A stretch of 64,000 bases of DNA from Siphonodentalium dalli (taxonomy: Eukaryota; Mollusca; Scaphopoda; Gadilida; Siphonodentaliidae). Positions 31,980 through 42,430 of the stretch are shown here, one piece after another. Position numbers and translations under genes: made by a program. The notes below the pieces were generated by a model. It was given only the letters and a program-made list of their open reading frames with translations. It was not told the DNA's origin and did not search any database. The number at the start of each line of letters is the position of its first letter. Within the stretch, counting starts at the first letter, position 1. The stretch is from positions 9,901,814 through 9,965,813 of the forward strand of contig CP136063.1 of the NCBI GenBank assembly GCA_032622095.1, given 5' to 3'.

Positions 31980-32815
31980 ATGATGGGGCTTGTTCGTTTA
32001 CTATTTTATAGACTAGTTGCAGTTTGTGTATCTGTCGCCTTCTATCGAGAGAAGGCCACCCCACTTCCTGCAGAACTGTGTTATTAGATGCAGAGCGAGT
32101 GATGCCACTGACAATCCGCCCAGCTTCAATGTGTAGTCGATCGAGCTTATCCAGGAGATATTGCGGTGCGCTGTCCCACACTACGTCTGAGTAATCAAAT
32201 AGGGGTAGTATATACGTTTTATAGATAATTTCAATTATTTTTCTGTCAAGTTGGTACTTCAGGCGCCTTAGTTGAGCTAGTCGAGATGCAATCCGATTTA
32301 CCAGGCCGTCGATATGGGCATTCCAATTGAGGTTTGACTGTAGTTCCAGACCAAGGTGTTTATGCGTGTCAACAAACGATATTGTTTCATCGGCGAACTT
32401 AAGTTCTGGGTGTTTTGTTTTCGGGGTCATTAATGAGTAGAAAATTCCAACCGTTTTTGTCGGGTTAAAGCTGACCAACCATTTTCGGGACCATGTCGAT
32501 ATTTTTTCAATATCACTATTCATAGCGGTTTCTAATAATATGATGTCATAATGGCTGTTCGTAATGCAAGTGTCATCGGCATACATTCTAGTATCAGATT
32601 CTATATTGTCGGCTAAGTCATTGATATAATCAAGGAACAGGAAGGGTCCAAGGATCGAGCCCTGTGACATAGACAATGATGTGCCTCTTGTCATAATGTA
32701 TCGAGAGATGGCCGTGGCTAGACAAGTGCTCCGTTTGTTGAGAGTGTTCATTTCAAACTGATCCGTCCCTGTTGCTACCATTAAATCATGGACTTGGCTA
32801 CAATGTATATGTTAT
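31980..32815 (-). pseudogene. LINE reverse transcriptase, 5' truncated (right of the LTR element)
   Basis: The minus-strand frame contains SQGSILGPFLFLDYINDL, the YADD catalytic box (RMYADDTCI), WSRKWLVSFNPTKT, HLGLELQSNLNW and the LPLFDYSDVVWD thumb motif, as in CR1/Jockey-type RTs. It is cut by the LTR element after QAPS; once one copy of the 4-bp duplication is set aside, the frame resumes in register at 17972. Nothing 5' of the RT core is present, so the LINE was truncated at insertion near 32815. Confidence 0.88.
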
Positions 32816-32819
32816 AGGA

Positions 32820-32995
32820 GGGGTGTATTTATCATGATATTTAGATAACGTTTCTTTGGGGTGCGTATTTGTCATGACATTGTGATAACGTCTCTTTGGG
32901 TTGGTATTTATCGTGTCATGACATTGTGATAACGTTTCTTTGGGATGTGTATATATATTCTGCTATAACGTTGTGATAACTTTTCTATGTTGTGT
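32820..32995. repeat. about 55-60-bp tandem repeat, 3-4 diverged copies
   Basis: Units share TTATC(A/G)TG, GATAACGT and TTCTTTGGG. It lies at the 5' end of the truncated LINE and just left of the first CUB exon. Confidence 0.7.
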
Positions 32996-33042
32996 TTGCC
33001 ATGTACATTATGTTATTCCGTTCATTTGATCATTGTTTTTAG

Positions 33043-33176
33043 TATTCAGCAAATGTGGAATATGGACTGATTTGACTCGGAACGTAGGAGAAATCACCAG
33101 CATCGGATACGGTAGCCAGCAGTATAGTGATAAATTGGACTGCAGCTGGTTGGTACAAATGGATCCCATGTATCAG
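33043..33176 (+). CDS. exon: first part of a CUB domain
   Basis: Acceptor TTGTTTTTAG at 33033-33042 and donor CAG|GTTAGT; 134 nt, phase 1 in and phase 0 out. A second AG (ATTCAG, 33049) would put a stop in frame given the preceding exon phase, which favours the first. The translation has CGIWTDL, then GEITSIGYGSQQYSDKLDCSWLV: the CUB start pattern C.G......G.I.SP.YP..Y....C.W.I. CUB domains are extracellular beta-sandwiches that often follow astacin domains, as in tolloid and BMP1, and help substrate recognition. Confidence 0.78.
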
Positions 33177-33260
33177 GTTAGTTTATGCAATCGCCTTTAG
33201 TGTAAACATATTTGTATTTCCAAATACAGATGATACAAATGTGCAAAATAGAAGAGATAA

Positions 33261-33580
33261 TGTATGGAAATGAGGATCAGACAACAAGCCCGAGGGCTTA
33301 TATGAAATCTTCTCCTCTTTGGTGACATGCCCCTTCCCCAATAAGTGAGGGAGGGTTATCGATCAGACGGGAAAGGATTGCAAAAATGTTTTTTAGGAGA
33401 AATGGAGATATATAACAAAGTTTGAGTTAGGGATGGAAACTGGGAGAAGATAGTGTTAGGGATAGCAAGAGGCAGGGAGTGAGAGAGAGATATAGAGAGA
33501 GGTGAGAAAGTAGAAGACAGGAGGATGACAGATGAATCGTGAAATGATGACATTGGTGGGGAGTTTTCAATAATTTAGTT
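33261..33580 (+). repeat. direct duplication, copy 1 (with 34044-34366)
   Basis: Begins TGTATGGAAATGAGGATCAG and includes a GA-rich tract. The partner at 34044 has scattered differences and a longer GA run. Confidence 0.85.
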
Positions 33581-33844
33581 GTTGCGTGATAAAAATGATG
33601 ATCGTCTATAGTAATATGCATGCGTCAGGCTCCATGGGAGGGGGTCAATCGCAATGGCCAATTCATATTCCAATGGTGTCCACCGTGAATTTCGCAGCAT
33701 CCTTCATATGGAATCATTTTTACCACCTGGAATATTATGGCGGCCTAGCAAATATTCGACGAGCCGACTGACATACGTTCGATATCAGATTGCGCTGAAC
33801 AAAAACGATGATATATAACACGTTTTGGAAATTGTTCTAGAATA

Positions 33845-34032
33845 TTAAAGATGGATTATCTCTTTAAATAACAAATTTGAAATAGTTGCGTGGGTATAAA
33901 ATAATAAATATGAACTGAACACCCCTGTCCGGGAAGGCTTCTATCAATTAATATTGATTTTATTTCGAATATTTTATTGGGACCCTTTATTTGTCTATTT
34001 TTAGAACATACCATTCGGGTGATACCATATAG
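33845..34032 (-). mobile_element. TTAA-flanked MITE family 2, truncated copy
   Basis: Starts TTAAAGATGGATTATCTCTTT and matches the inverted-orientation copy at 35459, but stops near ACCATATAG. It sits between the two copies of the 320-bp direct duplication. Confidence 0.75.
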
Positions 34033-34043
34033 GAATATTCAGC

Positions 34044-34366
34044 ATGTATGGAAATGAGGATCAGACAACAAGCCCGAGGGCTTATATGAAGTCTTCTCCT
34101 CTTTGGCGACATGTCCCTTCCCCAATAAGTGAGGGATGGGTATCGATCAAACGGGAAGGCATTGAAATAATGGTTTGGGAGAAGTGGAGATATATAACTA
34201 AATTTGAGTTAGGGATGGAAAAAGAAGAATATAGTGTTAGGGATAGCATGATGTAGGCAGAGAGGGAGAGAGAGAGAGAGAGAGAGAGAGCGATGGGTGA
34301 GAAAGCAGAAGACTTGGGGTCAGATGAATCGTGAAATGATGACAGTGGTGGGGAGTTTTCAAGAAT
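34044..34366 (+). repeat. direct duplication, copy 2
   Basis: Diverged duplicate of 33261-33580. Confidence 0.85.
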
Positions 34367-34446
34367 TGAGTTGTTGGGTGGTTACAACTATGCTCGACTA
34401 TCGTAAGTTGCATGCGCCAGAAGCCAATCCTTTGCTCTCATTCCAG

Positions 34447-34546
34447 ACAGTCGAGATAACATTCTCGACCCCATTCGGTATCGAGCCCGACATTCTTTGT
34501 CGCTACGACTATCTCGGGATCACCTCGTTAACATCCATTGATCAAG
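34447..34546 (+). CDS. exon: middle part of the CUB domain
   Basis: Acceptor TCATTCCAG and donor CAAG|GTTAGT; 100 nt, phase 0 in and phase 1 out, matching its neighbours. It encodes TVEITFSTPFGIEPDILCRYDYLGI, the V.L.F..F.(I/L)E....C.YDYL.I core of CUB domains, including the third conserved Cys and the YDYL segment. Confidence 0.82.
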
Positions 34547-34689
34547 GTTAGTATGTGATGGTTAATGGGTTGTTAGAAAAACGTCCACATATCCCAGTCA
34601 TGGTATGTAACTACATGTACTGCTCTCTCCGCATCTCCTTGATACCACGTTGATCATGGTTATGCTAAAGTGGTCACTCTCACAAAAAA

Positions 34690-35010
34690 ATGCTGAAGGA
34701 TACACAGGATTTTCAAAATGTGCTGAAGGGTACACAGGGTTTGAAATGTCGTTCTAAAGGGCATTCAGTTTTCGTATCTGCCATGATTTCTGTTAGAGAA
34801 TAATTGTCTACGTTCCAATGAATATTAAAATGTACTGAAAACAACAAACTGCTAATGGGCGCCAGACTTTCATAAACACAATTTAAGTAATGTTGTTCGT
34901 GCCGATCACAAATCCTGTGTTAGGGTCAGCACAGTTTCAAACCCTGTGTACCCTTCAGAACATTTTTTAGTTGGAGTTACCCCTTCAGCCATGGTTAGTG
35001 CGTGGTAGTA
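34690..35010. repeat. imperfect inverted repeat (GAAGGGTACACAGGGTTTGA arms)
   Basis: TGCTGAAGGGTACACAGGGT (about 34722) has its complement ACCCTGTGTACCCTTCAG near 34941-34958. Shorter related phrases occur at 34691 and 34907. Probably a decayed foldback element; ends not defined. Confidence 0.5.
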
Positions 35011-35458
35011 AATGTGTACAAGAAAATATTTCAACCGCGTTACAGGCCGTTCCAGGAACGTATTCGCGCTCAAACAACATTTAAAATGAAGGTCAGGGTT
35101 GGCTGACAAGTAAAACAACAAGTGGATTTATAAAACCATGTTGTCATAAGAAAGTGTTAGATGTTTGTACCCTTAGAGATTCATATTGTCAGAAGTAACC
35201 TCGCTGTCCGAAGTCACCCATTTTACGGCGCAGCAAAGTTTGTACATAATAAATATACATTAACAATGAAAAAATAAATTATTATAACAACGTACCTATT
35301 ATCACATGCACATTTGAATAACCTCTGTTTTTGAAACTTATCCTTTTCTTACCTGAACATTATATTATGCATTATATTCCCTCACATACAAGGCGAACTT
35401 TAGGGAAATTAAAGTTTGAATTAGTTACAATCGATAACCGTTTCGTGTACCAACGGCG

Positions 35459-35975
35459 TTAAAGGTGGATTATCTCTTTAAAGATGGATTATCTCGTTGA
35501 AATAGTTGCGTGGGTATAAAATAAGAAATATGAAATGAAGACCCCCTAACCGGAACGGCTTCAATCAATTACTATGGATTGTATTACGAATATTTTATTG
35601 GGCCCGTTTATTTGTCTATTTTTAGAACAGACCATTCGTGTGATACCATATAGCGGTAGAGAGCATTAGGCTGTTCATATGGCTACGCACCAAGCGTCAA
35701 ATGTCCCAGATTGATCGATTGTATTGTTTTATTCCATAGTTATAAGCGATAATGGGTATAATTAACGTATTAACGTTTATTTGTGACAAAATTACGCAAT
35801 AAAATTTCTGATATCTGTTAACAGTAACTACTATTTTTAGACCAGAAAATATTCGAAATAAAATAAATATTAATCGACAGAAGCATTTCCGGACAGGAGT
35901 CTTCGATTCAAAGCTAATATTTTATACCCCGGTAACTATATAATACTTGTTTACAAAGAGATAATCCACCTTTAA
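35459..35975 (-). mobile_element. TTAA-flanked MITE family 2, complete copy
   Basis: TTAAAGGTGGATTATCTCTTT at the left and AAAGAGATAATCCACCTTTAA at the right, in the orientation opposite to 15689-16218. An extra partial end (AAAGATGGATTATCTC) follows the left terminus. Non-coding. Confidence 0.88.
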
Positions 35976-36179
35976 ATTGGTTGAAATTGAACATTTCTCA
36001 AGTTTCAATTCTATCTGAATCCTGTTCCCTTTTTGGCAGAAATACCTTGGCAATACTAAGTAGTTTTATTAAATTGAACTATAATTTTATTGACTCTACT
36101 TGATCAGTACTTTAATATGAACCTCTTAATGGCGGTGTTATTTAAACGCGTGTTTTAGAAATCAATATAATTATATTTT

Positions 36180-36760
36180 GTGATAAAACGTCAGTGCAGT
36201 TCAGCAGGACGCTTGTTTCCTCGAGTGTAGTACCACGGTGGGAATCACGCGGTTTCGAGTTGATGAGGATCACACATTCAAAATGGCCGAGGCGATCTAA
36301 AACGCGACCAGAAGCGTGGAAAAAAGGTAATAAACTAAGATTTGACATATTACATCTAATTTTCACAGATACGAGCAGATGCTTTACTATTTTTCAGACA
36401 AGCTGATACCTCATGTATGACCAAATTCACATGTGTTTGCGCTAACATTCTGACCAAAGTTGTCAGTCGAAGGATTCTCCAAGATGTATGGACTGGTGTT
36501 TTCCACGCACCTTGGACTGGTAACTTTGGTCAGAATGTTATAGACTACTACAGGGAATTTCCGAGCAAATAAGGTATCATAAAACTAGCATATGCTCGTA
36601 ACATTGAATCTGCTATGTTTTGTGTCAGTTCCTCATATTATGTTTTTTGCGTTTGCACATTTTGATTGTGTGGTAATCACCAACCTCGAAACCACGTGAT
36701 TCCCCACCGTGAGTACACCCACTGGACGCAGCTTCGTCGGTTAGTTGTTTGGAGACAGTA
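36180..36760. repeat. long imperfect palindrome
   Basis: CACGGTGGGAATCACGCGGT (36230) is matched in reverse by ACCACGTGATTCCCCACCGTG near 36691-36712. TCTGACCAAAGTTGTCAGTC (36450) is matched by the reverse of GGTAACTTTGGTCAGA near 36520. These nested arms suggest a decayed foldback element. Confidence 0.6.
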
Positions 36761-36857
36761 TACTTCTCGCCCGACCATATTTATAACTGAAATTTCGAAG
36801 AAAAATAGTAATCGATTGCGTCCCTAGTTTGAACATCAAACACACCTCTGTGACCTC

Positions 36858-37017
36858 ATTTACCCAACAGAAGGGCCCTGTGCCAATGCATTCTTTTTTT
36901 TATATAATTTTTAATGTGTTAAGCCAATGCATTCTCTTATATATGCGAGGCGACCTATGGTCGACTCGCATATATAAGAGAATGCATTGACACAGGGTCG
37001 TTCTGTTGGGTAAAGGG
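36858..37017 (+). mobile_element. hairpin MITE family 1, short copy
   Basis: TTTACCCAACAGAAGGGCCC at the left, one complete hairpin at about 36924-36991, and TTCTGTTGGGTAAAGGGTTAA at the right, with TTAA at 37018-37021. Confidence 0.82.
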
Positions 37018-37104
37018 TTAATTAAGAGATTTATCACACAGGGAGCCTCACACAGATGGAAGCATGCACTGCAGAGTGTCGTCTGCTCCAGTCTATGTGG
37101 GCTC

Positions 37105-37520
37105 TACACGGGGTTCTGTTGGGTAAAGGGATACGAGGACCCATTGTTTTGTTAAACTTTAATGTTATAGACGTAAACTAATCATATTGAGTTCTAATGT
37201 TTACGACTAGATGAATTAATAGAGTTATCGCGCTTGCATTGGCTTAACACATTAAAAATTGTTAAAGAATGTAAGAAAAAATGGTACAAAGTGTTTAGGC
37301 CAATGCATTCTCTTATATATGCGAGGCGACCTATGGTCGACTCGCATATATAAGAGAATGCATTGGCACAGGGCATAACTGTAACTATCACAATGTGGTC
37401 AAGGGGCCGGTTCCAATGATATCCATATTTGTATGGTTCTATTGAGACAGACCGAAGATATTTTAGGCTGTTGAAGCTTTATTTGGCCGGTTTTGGCCGG
37501 TTTGTTGGGTAAAGGGTTAA
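37105..37520 (+). mobile_element. hairpin MITE family 1, rearranged copy
   Basis: An isolated terminus (TTCTGTTGGGTAAAGGG, about 37116) is followed by unique sequence. A hairpin (about 37302-37368) comes next, then the family's right arm ending TTTGTTGGGTAAAGGGTTAA at 37501-37520. Confidence 0.7.
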
Positions 37521-37689
37521 AAGTAGTTCGTAAAATCCTCATAACCATACCTGTTCTGCAAATATCTAGATCAACCGCTGTAGATAGTACGTTTTATTAG
37601 CATAAAGACGCTCGTGAGAGCCGTATGCATGTATACATAATGGTGACACAATATAATGTAAAACACATTTTAACACAACACATACATAC

Positions 37690-38060
37690 ATCTATACAAT
37701 AAATATTTGAACGATATTAAAATTGAGTATTATCTAACTTCAGCTGTTAGTAGTCTCGCGAGCTATGAAAAGGTTGCTCATAACTTTGCTGATCACATCA
37801 CTGGATTGCTCCTCATCGTTTCGCATGATATATATAAATTTCTCCAAATCACTGGCTTCTGTGAACATAACGTTTTTCGCTGCTATTTTCTCGAAAAGGT
37901 CTTTTCTCAATTCGACATATTTTTGACAATAAAGAACGAAATGTTTTTCATCTTCAACTGATCCTGAGTCACAGCATTTGCATACTCGTTCATTAGCGGG
38001 CGTTGGGGGCCGCTTGTACCTGTATTAGCGGGCGTTGGGGCCGCTTGTATCTGCCTTTTT
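37690..38060 (-). pseudogene. LINE C-terminal zinc-finger-like fragment
   Basis: Minus strand translation contains ERVCKCCDSGSVEDEKHFVLYC followed by YVELRKDLF. This is the C..C...EDE.HF...C..Y...R C-terminal motif common in invertebrate non-LTR elements. No RT core is attached, so this is a short 3' remnant. It lies just left of the last CUB exon and is antisense to the gene. Confidence 0.7.
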
Positions 38061-38174
38061 CAATTGCTGTATGAGTTCCTTATCTCAGCTATCCAAAGCT
38101 ATGAAGCGACGATTTCGAGATTATATCAACGATATAGGTTACTGACCATATCTATATTTTACTACACATTGCAG

Positions 38175-38291
38175 GGAAGCTCTGTGGAATAACCGTTCCC
38201 GAGAAGATTGTGGTCACTGGAAACGGGTTCAATGCTAGCTTCTTTACAGATGACAGCGTCCAAGACACCGGATTCCGGATGCAATGGGAAG
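38175..38291 (+). CDS. exon: last part of the CUB domain
   Basis: Acceptor ACACATTGCAG and possible donor GAAG|GTGATG; 117 nt, phase 1 in and out. It encodes GKLCGITVPEKIVVTGNGFN, then FFTDDSVQDTGFRMQW, the final CUB signature (LCG...P......G......F.(T/S)D.SV...GF.A.Y). Together with the two preceding exons the CUB domain is complete, with its four cysteines. If the donor is not used, the frame reads 13 more codons to TAA at 38330-38332, which could be the true C-terminus. No clear AATAAA was seen nearby. Confidence 0.85.
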
Positions 38292-38491
38292 GTGATGTAT
38301 ACAACGCCATCATTGGCAGGATTAGATTCTAAAACGGCAAACTGTGAAATTGAGTAGCTAAAGAAATATTTTGGAATCGAACCATGCTTGTGTGTATGTT
38401 TTGTGATAGCAACGTTATCTGCTTGGCTGTATGCATATATACACATATACACCGTGTGTATCAATGTTCACAACATAACTCACCTCACGAT

Positions 38492-38809
38492 GAGTTGAAA
38501 TACGGTCTGTCTCAATAGAACCATACAAATATGGATATCATTGGAATCGGCTCCTTGACCACATTGTAATAGTTACAGTTATGCCCTGTGCAAATGCATT
38601 CTCTTATATATGCGAGTCGACCATAGGTCGCCTCGCATATATAAGAGAATCTTTTTTTAACACATTTTACCATTTGTTCTTACATTCTTTAACAATTTTT
38701 AATGTGTTAAGCCAATTCATTCTCTTATATATGCGAGGCGACCTATGGTCGACTCGCATATATAAGAGAATACATTGGCACAGGGCCCGTCTGTTGGGTA
38801 AAGGGTTAA
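38492..38809 (-). mobile_element. hairpin MITE family 1, inverted copy
   Basis: Contains the family's right arm in reverse (GTCTGTCTCAATAGAACCAT), two hairpins (about 38590-38650 and 38713-38779) and a CTGTTGGGTAAAGGGTTAA end with TTAA at 38806-38809. One hairpin has lost part of an arm. Confidence 0.78.
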
Positions 38810-39006
38810 CCTTTATGGATCTTGTTATACGAGGACCCATTGTTTTGTTAAACTTTAATGTTATACACTTAAACTAATCATATTAAGTTCTAATGTTTAT
38901 GAATAGGTGAATTAATAGAGTTATCGCGCTTGCTGCTAGTGAGACCCTAACGTACGTACTGTGAATTGTATAAAACAGTTTCGACTCATTGGAAACGTCT
39001 GGCGAT

Positions 39007-39357
39007 CATATAACTCAGCTGACGTCGGTAACTAACATATAACTCAGCTGACGTCGGTAACTAACATATAACTCAGCTGACGTCGGTAACTAACATATAA
39101 CTCAGCTGACGTCGGTAACTAACATATAACTCAGCTGACGTCGGTAACTAACATATAACTCAGCTGACGTCGGTAACTAACATATAACTCAGCTGACGTC
39201 GGTAACTAACATATAACTCAGCTGACGTCGGTAACTAACATATAACTCAGCTGACGTCGGTAACTAACATATAACTCAGCTGACGTCGGTAACTAACATA
39301 TAACTCAGCTGACGTCGGTAACTAACATATAACTCAGCTGACGTCGGTAACTAACAA
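39007..39357. repeat. 29-bp minisatellite, 12 copies
   Basis: Unit ACATATAACTCAGCTGACGT plus CGGTAACTA; copies are identical by eye, so the array expanded or was homogenised recently. Each unit holds a CAGCTG and a GACGTC motif, overlapping as CAGCTGACGTCGG. Confidence 0.97.
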
Positions 39358-39935
39358 CGACTCAAGTTTAAAGTTTTGCCCAGGATTCACATTGCCATAA
39401 TAATGCCAAATTGGCCAATGGCCATTTTTTTTCTCCGAAAATGGCCAAACAATAATTAATCAATACAAAATTAGTTTTTGCCCAAAAATCGAAATCTAAT
39501 TCAGAAACCCAGATTGATTTTGTAATGGGAGCGACATAAGAATCCAATATATAGTACATGTATGATAATATGCTAAAATAATTTTCAGTGATTTCACATT
39601 GAATGATTCAGTTAATTCATTAGGTGATACAAAGTAATGGGTAACAAAAGGCAATCACCAAATGCAATAACACAGTAATGAGGATTAACACTAATGAATC
39701 CTTTGTCCGTCATAAGGCTGAATGGTAGATGTTTGGTAGTGGTATATTGTCAAGTAGCAATGGTGGTATTAACGAAGTCTAGACACATTATTTGTTGGTA
39801 TAGATCTTGAGGTTTGTGATTAAATTTGAAGTTGCTTTGGCACGGTGTTGACATATATTATTTCACTTGGTTAAGCAGATTTATGTTATTATAATGATAT
39901 AGAGTGTTAATTGTTGTGAACACCGTTGTAGCCTC
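39358..39935. other. no gene recognised
   Basis: AT-rich stretch without a supported feature. Confidence 0.4.
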
Positions 39936-40031
39936 ATAATACTCTAAATAGCCTCATAATACTATAAATAGACTCATAATACTCTAAATAGCCTCATAAT
40001 ACTCTAAATAGCCTCATAATACTCTAAATCT
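39936..40031. repeat. 20-bp tandem repeat, 5 copies
   Basis: Unit CCTCATAATACTCTAAATAG with a few substitutions. Confidence 0.9.
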
Positions 40032-40169
40032 CACAGAAACCCATCCTTTTACTTATACAGGGAATACTTCGTATGGGAAACGTAAACAGTGGATATTAAC
40101 ATAATTATATGACACTCCATTTTTCAGGCAAACTGACAACACCATGATGGAGAATATTCTACCAAAAAA

Positions 40170-40590
40170 TATAAAGGCACGAGAGGGAACAAAGTATACA
40201 AGATGACTCAACTATAAAGGCACGACAGGGAACAAAGTATACAAGATTACTCAACTACCAAAAACTATAAATGAACGACAGGGAACAAAGTATACAAGAT
40301 GACTCAACTATAAATGCACGAGAGGGAACAAAGTATACAAGATGACTCAACTTGGTTTGACCTGACCTGACCATCTCTACCAGAGTGCACCAGTAATGAC
40401 TAAGTAACCACTGATTACGCTACGAATATGCACATCGTCCTTGTAAACAGTGGTCATTAACACAATTGTATATCACTCAATTTTGCAAGCAAACTGTGAT
40501 AGCAAGTTTCTGACTATGGATAATATTCTACCAACATATATAAAGGCACGAGAGGGAACAAAGTACACAAGATGACTCAACTTGGTTTTA
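40170..40590. repeat. interspersed repeat of AAAGGCACGAGAGGGAACAA units
   Basis: About four units carrying (A/G)GGCACGA.AGGGAACAAAGTA and ACAAGATGACTCAACT lie at 40170-40350. A further unit, with the flanking TTGGTTTKACCWGACCTGAC sequence, recurs at 40541-40600, so a roughly 240-bp block is also duplicated. Confidence 0.75.
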
Positions 40591-40639
40591 CCAGACCTGA
40601 CAATATCTACCAGACTGCACCAGCCTTGACTATGTAACC

Positions 40640-41045
40640 GGTTGGGCACTAGTTTATCACCGTAACCAGGTGCCGCTGATTACGCTACGAACATGCACAT
40701 CATCCTTGTGGAATTCAGGATACCCGCCTGAGTTAGAAATATCTGAAAATAAATACGACATGTGATATTTTGGGCTGAATGTTTGTACTGTTACATCCCA
40801 TGAGTGGTATATATGTGTGAAATCGGAAGCGTGTTTTTTTGCCCGTTATTGCCCAAAATCTATTATTGGTAAAATCATGCCCGACGACAATGGAATCACA
40901 CTGTTTTATGGTTAATAGCATCAACAACGCGGTAATATCGGTGGCCAACATCGTTAAGGGGGGGGGGGTCAATTAGAGCTTATATGTATACATACATGAA
41001 CATGTAGACCATTCCAATGTCCAGATGCATCATGTTCTTATCAAA
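40640..41045. other. no gene recognised
   Basis: No coding signal. A poly-G run lies near 40959. Confidence 0.4.
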
Positions 41046-41420
41046 ACATGTGTGGCTATCATTCTGAGCGATTTGGCCATTTCCGATTTGCTAGGAAATA
41101 ACCCATAACTGGGAACCATATTCGCGAAATTCTACAATATATGGCTCTGGTGATCAGGCAATGACACTGACTCGTTGACGCAGACATGCGAATGGAGTAT
41201 AATTTAATCACTATGGCTGTACCAAACTTATTAACTACATTAAGCTCTCTTTGTGTTATCTTAGCATGTGTCCATATACCAATACAGCATATTGGAAATG
41301 TACGATAAGCAAAACACTCAACACCGTGGCGATTTTTCACCCACTGTCCGACGCGGCAAAGCCGCGTCCAGTTGGTGTACTATAATCGTAGGACTCAATG
41401 CGTTTCTGATGAACTGAACT
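41046..41420 (+). pseudogene. degenerate rhodopsin-family GPCR fragment
   Basis: Separate plus-strand frames show AIILSDLAISDLL (TM2 pattern L.SDLA.SDLL) near 41056. YNLITMAVPNLLTTLSSLCVILACVH (TM3-like) lies near 41193-41270, AIFHPLS (start of the second intracellular loop) near 41327-41347, and TIIVGLNAFLM (TM4-like) near 41380. They are in the right order with about the right spacing. Stops and frame changes separate them, and the DRY-type arginine is lost. No intact receptor is present. Resembles amine-type receptors by eye only. Confidence 0.45.
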
Positions 41421-42328
41421 AGTGCCCATGCGTTTCTGCTGAGCTGCACTGACATTTGATTGCAAAATAAAATTATAACCATTATCAGAGCACACGCTTG
41501 ATTAACATTGCCATAAACAGTTTCATAGTATGCTGTCGATCTCATATCATCAATAAAATTAGAGTTCTAATTGATAAAACTAAGAGGTGCTGCTAAGGTA
41601 TTTCTGCCAATTGGGTATCTAGATTCAGGTGGAACTGATACTTAAGAAATTTCAATTTCAACCAATTGAAATGCCGTTGAAACTCGAAAGGGTTGGGGAG
41701 CAACGCAAATGACGTCATCGTAAACAAGGCGCCTCAAATATATTTAATAAATATTAAGGCAATATTTAATAAATTATGTACCTTGTTTACGCAAAACATT
41801 CTTAATTATTATGCATAGATGTATGGCCAATTACTTATAGTATATTCGCCTGTGAATGAGCAAAAATATTGTGCCCTAAAAACCAAACAGATATCATTAT
41901 AATTATCAATTGCTTTATCGATAAAATTTTATTATCGATAAAACCACGTGCGTCTTGTTTCTATTCTCGTAGGATGCCTTCATCCTGGTAATAAACATTC
42001 TGTTTCATTGTAGACGGGAGCTATTTATCTCGCGAGATCGCGCGTTTTGTTTACATATTGGGGTGAAAAAACAGGGTTTGGTTACGGTATATATACAGTT
42101 CTGACCGATTTATTCTGAGATGTCTTATTATAAATCGTTTAGTGTTCAAGTTATGAATTAATTAATCGCACTCACAACCTGGCATTTAATGGGTTGTATT
42201 TGACAATTTGGTGATGATGATTTTGTGCGGAATTAGGGTAGTATCAAAGGTGGCAAATTTAAGGACGGAAACGGCACATGGACCTATTATTTCTTTTATA
42301 TTTTTATTTTTTCTGTTTGTCATATTAG
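41421..42328. other. no gene recognised
   Basis: AT-rich sequence with a small inverted motif (ATCGATAAAATTTTATTATCGATAA, about 41917-41941). No exon support was found until the candidate at 42329. Confidence 0.4.
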
Positions 42329-42430
42329 GTACGAAGAGTCATTCTTCACAATTGGCTAGGTTGGAGATTTCCAGCATTCACAAGGAGTCGAGCATAGCCC
42401 GGACATTAACACTGTCGCCTGTGCCCTGTG
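42329..42430 (+). CDS. candidate exon after the CUB domain
   Basis: A strong pyrimidine tract ending CATATTAG precedes it and the donor CTGTG|GTGAGC follows. At 102 nt, phase 1 in and out, it would join the last CUB exon in frame. It encodes TKSHSSQLARLEISSIHKES and ends SPVPC. No domain is recognised, and a Ser/Thr-rich linker is plausible. Support is splice pattern and phase only; a chance match cannot be excluded. Confidence 0.35.
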
